The notes below the pieces were generated by a model. The model saw only the letters and a list, made by a program, of their open reading frames with translations, was not told where the DNA came from and did not search any database. Made by a program: the position numbers and the translations under genes. 32,186 nucleotides of DNA. Origin: a virus. Position 1 is the first letter of the stretch; each line of letters opens with the position of its first letter. Shown in pieces: positions 28,132 to 32,186 of the stretch. The stretch lies in the IMG/VR virus record IMGVR_UViG_3300025889_000543, positions 1-32,186 of that record. One strand, 5' to 3'.

Positions 28132-28466
28132 TATACTGTCTCCCGCCCGGATGCCCGTATGGTGAGAGTTGCGGCAGCGCTCGCAATCGTCGAGATGTAG
28201 TCGCCAACCTTGAGGACGTGGCCCACAAGTTCTGGGCAGGTGTAGCTTTCGCCAACGTCGAGGCTTCGGGCGTTGACTATCAAATTGGCTGCCGACACCG
28301 CGCCCAGATTTGTCACCACATTGATTGAGATCGTAGCCGTAGCCGCGCCCGTATTCGTGACCGTCATTTTGTCTATGACAGCGTCAACATCGGTCGCAGT
28401 ATATTGGATTGTCTGCGTAGCCTCGGCCTGCTTTGGCTCGATCAAGACCGCCAGGGTTGTCGTCAT
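28131..28466 (-). CDS. Conserved small virion protein (111 aa)
   Basis: A beta-rich protein with TIQYTATDVDAVIDKMTVTN, VNARSLDVGESYTCPELVGH and AAATLTIRASGRETV. These recur in small structural proteins of many podophages and siphophages. It probably decorates the tail or capsid. ATG 28466 overlaps the upstream stop (ATGA). Confidence 0.75.
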   Translation of the reverse strand: MTTTLAVLIEPKQAEATQTIQYTATDVDAVIDKMTVTNTGAATATISINVVTNLGAVSAANLIVNARSLDVGESYTCPELVGHVLKVGDYISTIASAAATLTIRASGRETV

Positions 28467-29662
28467 TGCTGTACCTGCGTCACGTTAAGTGTACATGCCG
28501 GCGATGCCGGCGCAAACGCCGTTGCCGCCACGGCTTCGAGCGTTACGTTCACGTCGCTAGACGCCCACATAAGTTCAATGTAGTCGCCGTTTTGCAGTGA
28601 GAAGAAATCACTGCGACCCACCGGCATATAGCCATTGTTGATGTCGGTCGTGACGATGAACGATGAATTCGGGTGGTCTGTTCCGTTCTTGCGATACCAA
28701 AACCACACATTTTTGGCCGATGCGCTGCTAGATGCAAGCTGGAAGCTGGGAGAAAAATCGTATAGGCCGCTCAATTCCACGACGATCCGCGATGGATATG
28801 TCCCATCAATCGATATGCCGCTTGACACAGATGTAGCATCGAATTCAATCGGGTATGCTGTATTGGCTGCGGCTGGCGTCTGGTTGACCGTTACTTCGAA
28901 CTGGCCGTATCGTTTTTGCTGTTCGACGGTCGGCCTGACAAAAAGCTCTCCCACCGTCGCACTAACCTGCAACACAGCCGCCAGAGGCACCACGTTGTCG
29001 GGTGCCGTTGGCTTGACATTTGTGAACGCCCCAGCCGTTGTCGGAGAGGCATATAATACGTCGCCTTGCGCCCACGTCTCGCTGACTGCCGATCCGGTCG
29101 TGTCTATCCCGCGAACGTGACCCCAGGTCGTGCAGTATCCGATCTGACCAGTGTCTGGCAGGTCGTGCGTCATCACTCCAAGGATATAGAGCGTTGGCTG
29201 AGACCCGTCCGCAAGATACGGCGTCACCAAGAGTTGATTGCCCGGCCCAACCCCGGCAAATCCGACAACGCTGCCGTTCGGGATTGTCACGCCGGTCGTG
29301 TTCTGCACGCGCGCGTATGTTTCCAGCCCAACCTGCTGGACCACATCGTAGTCCATGCCGATGTCGAGCGTCTGATCGCTGTCGTTCCACGCCAGACGCC
29401 GCGTCTTAGACGCGCCAGATTGCAGTCGCCGGAAGTCGAGATAGTCTAATGTTGACGCGCTCGGCTGATAGGACGTTGCAGCATCGAACGCTGCGCTGGC
29501 GGACAATGAATTGGCCTCTACCAGGATCGTTAGCGCCGCAACATCGGATGGCGTCAATTGGCCAGAAACAATGAACAAGCGCTCTAACGCCTTGATTAGT
29601 TCAGGATCGCGCCCAGCTATCGACGCGATCTGGTTCCTGGTAGGTGTGATCGGGTCTGCCAT
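28463..29662 (-). CDS. Tail protein with C1q/TNF-like C-terminal region (399 aa)
   Basis: The N-terminal helix (IAGRDPELIKALERLFIVSG) is followed by conserved segments TRRLAWNDSDQTLDIGMDYD and NTTGVTIPNGSVVGFAGVGP. The C-terminal 140 residues (GISIDGTYPSRIVVELSGLY...) are beta-rich and could form a trimeric C1q/TNF-like head. It occupies the place of the P22 tail needle gp26, after gp10, but sequence similarity to gp26 is not evident. ATG overlaps the gp10 stop (TAATG). Confidence 0.7.
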   Translation of the reverse strand: MADPITPTRNQIASIAGRDPELIKALERLFIVSGQLTPSDVAALTILVEANSLSASAAFDAATSYQPSASTLDYLDFRRLQSGASKTRRLAWNDSDQTLDIGMDYDVVQQVGLETYARVQNTTGVTIPNGSVVGFAGVGPGNQLLVTPYLADGSQPTLYILGVMTHDLPDTGQIGYCTTWGHVRGIDTTGSAVSETWAQGDVLYASPTTAGAFTNVKPTAPDNVVPLAAVLQVSATVGELFVRPTVEQQKRYGQFEVTVNQTPAAANTAYPIEFDATSVSSGISIDGTYPSRIVVELSGLYDFSPSFQLASSSASAKNVWFWYRKNGTDHPNSSFIVTTDINNGYMPVGRSDFFSLQNGDYIELMWASSDVNVTLEAVAATAFAPASPACTLNVTQVQQ

Positions 29663-31065
29663 TATCGGGCCAGCGCCTCAATTCGCGCCTCTAGCGCAGC
29701 AATGGCGATAGGGGCGTCTGACGTGCCTCTGAAGCGCTGCATGCGCCTTGTCCGCATCCACCCTTGCTGAAGCCAAACCAAGCGCTTGTCGCGCGCCCCG
29801 GAGCCTCCTGCGCGGATCGGCTTTTCAACGCTCCAGGTTTGTCCGTCCAGGCTGTATTGGGTCCAGATCGTCGGGTCAACACCGAATGCCGTCGCCCCGG
29901 TTAGGCCAACTAGTTCCAGTTCGTGAAAGATCGCGCCGGCATTTTGGTTGTAGACAATCGTTGTGCCAAAATCCCAGCCGATAGTATCGCCCCAGTGCGT
30001 GTTCACGTTGTTGTGATCCAGGAAGCCAAACTGCGATGTCGATGGATGCCCGACATTCCACCGATCATATGCCCAGACCATGGATTGAGCGTTCCAGATG
30101 CCGTCTCCGACCAGGGTGGATGCCAGAGAAAACCAGACGGGTACCGACATAACCCGGCTCGCGGAGCCATCAAAAACAAGCGTATGACGCGCCAGATGGA
30201 TCACAAGCTGATCGTGGAAAAGGTATATCCGCTCTTCCAAGTATGCGTTGGACAGTTCGGCCTCGGTGTATCCAGACAGGATTTCCTCTATCTCGCGCGA
30301 TGCGATCTTCTGGGCAGTGCCGTTGACACCAAGCCAGACAGATGGCGCTTCATTGCGACCACCGCCAACGAACGCAATTGCGTCCATAAACTGGCAGCAG
30401 GCGTGCGTGCCAACGCATCCCTTTTGTATCTGAGCGCCAGGGACGCGCTGGAACGGAAATCCGGTCGTGCCGACGTTGTCAAACACCTCGATGGTGTTGC
30501 GATTAAGCGCGTAAACTTCGTTTCGCAGTTTGACCAGCGCCTCAATGGGATCTGGATCAGCTTCAGCCGACCCATATTTAAGCGGGTTGACTGCAAACGG
30601 ATCGTCCAATTCCGTTATGACCAGGAACTCTCCATCGGTCGTCATATAGTAGCCATCGACCCAGACGACATCCAGGACTGTCCCCAGGTCCGGGTCCGTC
30701 ACTCGCGCCAGTGTCGTTCCGTCATATAGATACAGCCGACCGCTAGACGCGATTGCCAGATAATCGAAACCGTAATCGAACGTGACCCTGCCCCCGGAAC
30801 CAACTTCGCCTATGATCGTGACGATATTGTCTTGGCTGATAGAGACCAGTTTCGTTCCCATGACCCGGTACAGCGTACCGTTCCAGTTGATCCCACCCCG
30901 ATCCGTTCCTGGGCCTGTCCCCAATTCGACAATCCCGTCGCCTGGGCGCAAATAGCCTTGGCTTATGCCGTTCTGCTTGGGGACCGGCACCAGATTGCGA
31001 GGATATGACGTGCGGAAATCTGGAGACCCGTCCGCATAGATACCGTTCAGGATCGGGATCTGCAT
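29662..31065 (-). CDS. Packaged DNA stabilisation protein, P22 gp10-like
   Basis: The 467-aa protein opens MQIPILNGIYADGSPDFRTS YPRNLVPVPK, the hallmark of P22 gp10 proteins that seal the portal vertex after packaging. Beta-propeller-like repeats follow (for example GGINWNGTLYRVMGTKLVSI). Family length is close to 470 aa, so it is complete. Its neighbours, gp4-like and the needle-position gene, fit the P22 order. ATG 31065. Confidence 0.92.
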   Translation of the reverse strand: MQIPILNGIYADGSPDFRTSYPRNLVPVPKQNGISQGYLRPGDGIVELGTGPGTDRGGINWNGTLYRVMGTKLVSISQDNIVTIIGEVGSGGRVTFDYGFDYLAIASSGRLYLYDGTTLARVTDPDLGTVLDVVWVDGYYMTTDGEFLVITELDDPFAVNPLKYGSAEADPDPIEALVKLRNEVYALNRNTIEVFDNVGTTGFPFQRVPGAQIQKGCVGTHACCQFMDAIAFVGGGRNEAPSVWLGVNGTAQKIASREIEEILSGYTEAELSNAYLEERIYLFHDQLVIHLARHTLVFDGSASRVMSVPVWFSLASTLVGDGIWNAQSMVWAYDRWNVGHPSTSQFGFLDHNNVNTHWGDTIGWDFGTTIVYNQNAGAIFHELELVGLTGATAFGVDPTIWTQYSLDGQTWSVEKPIRAGGSGARDKRLVWLQQGWMRTRRMQRFRGTSDAPIAIAALEARIEALAR

Positions 31066-31068
31066 GGT

Positions 31069-31512
31069 CTAGCCCACACGATACCAGGAGACATTAACCG
31101 CGTCGTAGCGCATTGTGAAAAAATCATTGGCCGCCAATGTCGTCGGGGCGCCTGTGACGGTCGTGCCGCCAGCCGATACCGTCAACGTGGTAACCGCCTG
31201 CGTGCAGTTTACGCTGACCTCTGCCCTGTCGCCAGGGGCAGTCGGCAACACAATGGTGCCGGCTGCGAACCCAGCCGTCGGCGTCAATAACAGCCAAGTG
31301 TTGCCAGCCGAAACAGTCACAGAGAAGCCTGTAGACGACGGAGACGCATATTGCGTAGTCAATGTGCCTGGGATCGACAGATTGCTCTGCATGTACGTCT
31401 GGAGCGTGCTTATGGACGCCTTGCGGGCGTCCCCTGAGTTCTGCACATAAACGGGAAGCTGGTCTCCAGGAGACAGCGTATCGACCGATGACAGTTGGTT
31501 GATCGTGGCCAT
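31069..31512 (-). CDS. Conserved structural protein (147 aa)
   Basis: The protein starts MATINQLSSVDTLSPGDQLP VYVQNSGDARKAS, a common N-terminus of phage tail-fibre-related proteins, then a beta-rich domain (GAPTTLAANDFFTMRYDAVN). It is not part of the P22 gp4-gp10 pair and appears inserted between them. It probably decorates the tail hub. ATG 31512. Confidence 0.75.
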   Translation of the reverse strand: MATINQLSSVDTLSPGDQLPVYVQNSGDARKASISTLQTYMQSNLSIPGTLTTQYASPSSTGFSVTVSAGNTWLLLTPTAGFAAGTIVLPTAPGDRAEVSVNCTQAVTTLTVSAGGTTVTGAPTTLAANDFFTMRYDAVNVSWYRVG

Positions 31513-31515
31513 GAT

Positions 31516-32001
31516 TTACTCCAGTTCTAGGACGCCATCAGGCCCAGCCTGAAGCGGATCTTGCGGCGGGACAAGGAATGGATCGTTGTAATAGCGCCAG
31601 CCTTTGTTGCCTGCGCCAGACGGGATCGTCCCGTCGCCAAGTTGTTGTTCAACTATCTGGGCCGATGTCATCAAAAGCTGTTTGTACGCCATCGTGGCCG
31701 CGGCTTTGGTCTCCGGCGCGATTGCCCGACCGTAACCTGGGCCAAGCCTGATCGCCAAGTTCAGCGCCATAGCCTCGATGGCCATGTCGGTAACGCCGCT
31801 TTCTTGATCTAGGTCGCTAGATCCCGGCGATGACGGCAGCGCATAGCCAATGCGGATGCCTTTGCCGTTCCAGGTCGCCATCATGTTGTCGAGCCGGCGA
31901 AGCGCGCTATTAAGCTGTTGCGGCTGCAAGTCGAAGACGTAGCCGGCTAGGCCGATTTCGTCGAACGCCTGCTCGATGATGTTCCGCTTCGTCCAGCCCA
32001 T
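31516..32001 (-). CDS. Head-completion / tail accessory factor, P22 gp4-like
   Basis: This 161-aa protein has MGWTKRNIIEQAFDEIGLAG, LNSALRRLDNMMATWNGKGI RIGYALP and AIEAMALNLAIRLGPGYGRA. The match to P22 gp4-type adaptors is clear. It binds the portal after packaging and forms the first tail layer. ATG 32001 follows the partial gene at the right edge. Confidence 0.92.
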   Translation of the reverse strand: MGWTKRNIIEQAFDEIGLAGYVFDLQPQQLNSALRRLDNMMATWNGKGIRIGYALPSSPGSSDLDQESGVTDMAIEAMALNLAIRLGPGYGRAIAPETKAAATMAYKQLLMTSAQIVEQQLGDGTIPSGAGNKGWRYYNDPFLVPPQDPLQAGPDGVLELE

Positions 32002-32004
32002 AGT

Positions 32005-32186
32005 CTATTCCTCAGTTTTTTTGCGACGCGACCGCTTCGGAGCCGGCGCGGGCTCAGGACCGTTCTTGGCCTCATCGGTCGTCAATGCCCAGCCATCGGC
32101 CAGATGTTTTTCGACATCCGCCTCGTTTACGACAACATAGTCGTAAAACCCGCCATGCAGAGCATGATGGCCAGGGTGTTTGTACA
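32005..32186 (-). CDS. Partial protein of the coat-gp4 interval (5' end beyond window)
   Basis: The frame is open to the right edge and ends with YDYVVVNEADVEKHLADGWA, a Pro/Lys/Arg-rich tail and stop at 32005. Similar small proteins with HGGFYDY...ADGW sit between coat and gp4 genes in related phages. The visible part is about 60 aa; its start is missing. It is probably a head-assembly or capsid-associated protein. Confidence 0.6.
   Translation of the reverse strand, partial: YKHPGHHALHGGFYDYVVVNEADVEKHLADGWALTTDEAKNGPEPAPAPKRSRRKKTEE

Noticed and set aside
1-32186. Integrase, attachment site, CI repressor with peptidase domain, tRNA genes
   Set aside because: None was recognised on either strand. 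The helix-turn-helix proteins found are too short to be CI-type repressors.

Overview
The window is almost gene-saturated phage DNA with no recognisable bacterial host genes. The virion genes form a P22-type podovirus module: TerS, TerL, portal, a gp4-like head-completion protein, a gp10-like packaged-DNA stabiliser, three ejection proteins and a tailspike with a P22-like head-binding domain. An alphaproteobacterial host is suggested by a GcrA-type regulator, a gene-transfer-agent-type 3TM holin and the phage-type overlapping cytosine methyltransferase; this is inference. No integrase and no CI-type repressor with a peptidase domain are visible, so the lifestyle is unclear. The portal gene runs off the left edge, and a gene that normally lies between coat and gp4 runs off the right edge. 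The window therefore looks like most of a circular or circularly permuted genome that lacks only the rest of portal, scaffold and coat.

Layout. (1) Positions 1-5275, leftward: ParB/sulfiredoxin-fold protein, an unusual ABC-ATPase/GNAT fusion, TerS, a metallopeptidase-like polyvalent protein, TerL and portal. (2) 5338-5674: a leftward terminator, a 60-bp inverted repeat and a cluster of GATACC/GGTATC repeats. (3) 5591-8088, leftward early operon: Cro-like repressor, predicted dNTP diphosphohydrolase, primase/helicase. (4) 8089-8206: overlapping divergent sigma70-like promoters. (5) 8207-18367, rightward early/middle genes. These cover recombination and replication (RecA-like ATPase, DUF669 SSB-like protein, Cas4-like nuclease, SF2 helicase, VRR-NUC), a self-contained promoter-gene-terminator cassette (moron), small regulators, a GcrA-like protein, dCMP deaminase, ThyX, a cytosine-C5 methyltransferase with a second reading frame inside it, and an XRE regulator. 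(6) 18342-32186, leftward late genes read from the right edge: head completion, gp10, tail proteins, ejection proteins, tailspike and accessory tail proteins, then the lysis genes (two holin candidates, a membrane coiled-coil protein, an M15 peptidase and a lytic transglycosylase).

How it fits together. The Cro-like protein and divergent promoters probably set early transcription left and right. Rightward genes supply recombination, nucleotide synthesis (dCMP deaminase plus ThyX) and DNA methylation. The ParB and ABC-GNAT pair sits directly in front of the terminase genes, where many phages carry a ParB plus DNA methylase pair, so a DNA-modification or packaging-linked role is plausible. Most neighbouring starts and stops overlap (ATGA, TGATG, TAATG), which points to translational coupling throughout. 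Several small genes absent from ordinary ORF-length cut-offs are included (54, 52, 25, 41, 51 and 47 aa).

Most interesting items: the Mom-like ABC-GNAT gene beside ParB and terminase; the dual-coded methyltransferase locus with a Shine-Dalgarno sequence embedded in its SAM-binding motif; the iteron-plus-hairpin region after the primase; the in-frame cassette duplication in the metallopeptidase-like gene; and the moron flanked by duplicated promoters.
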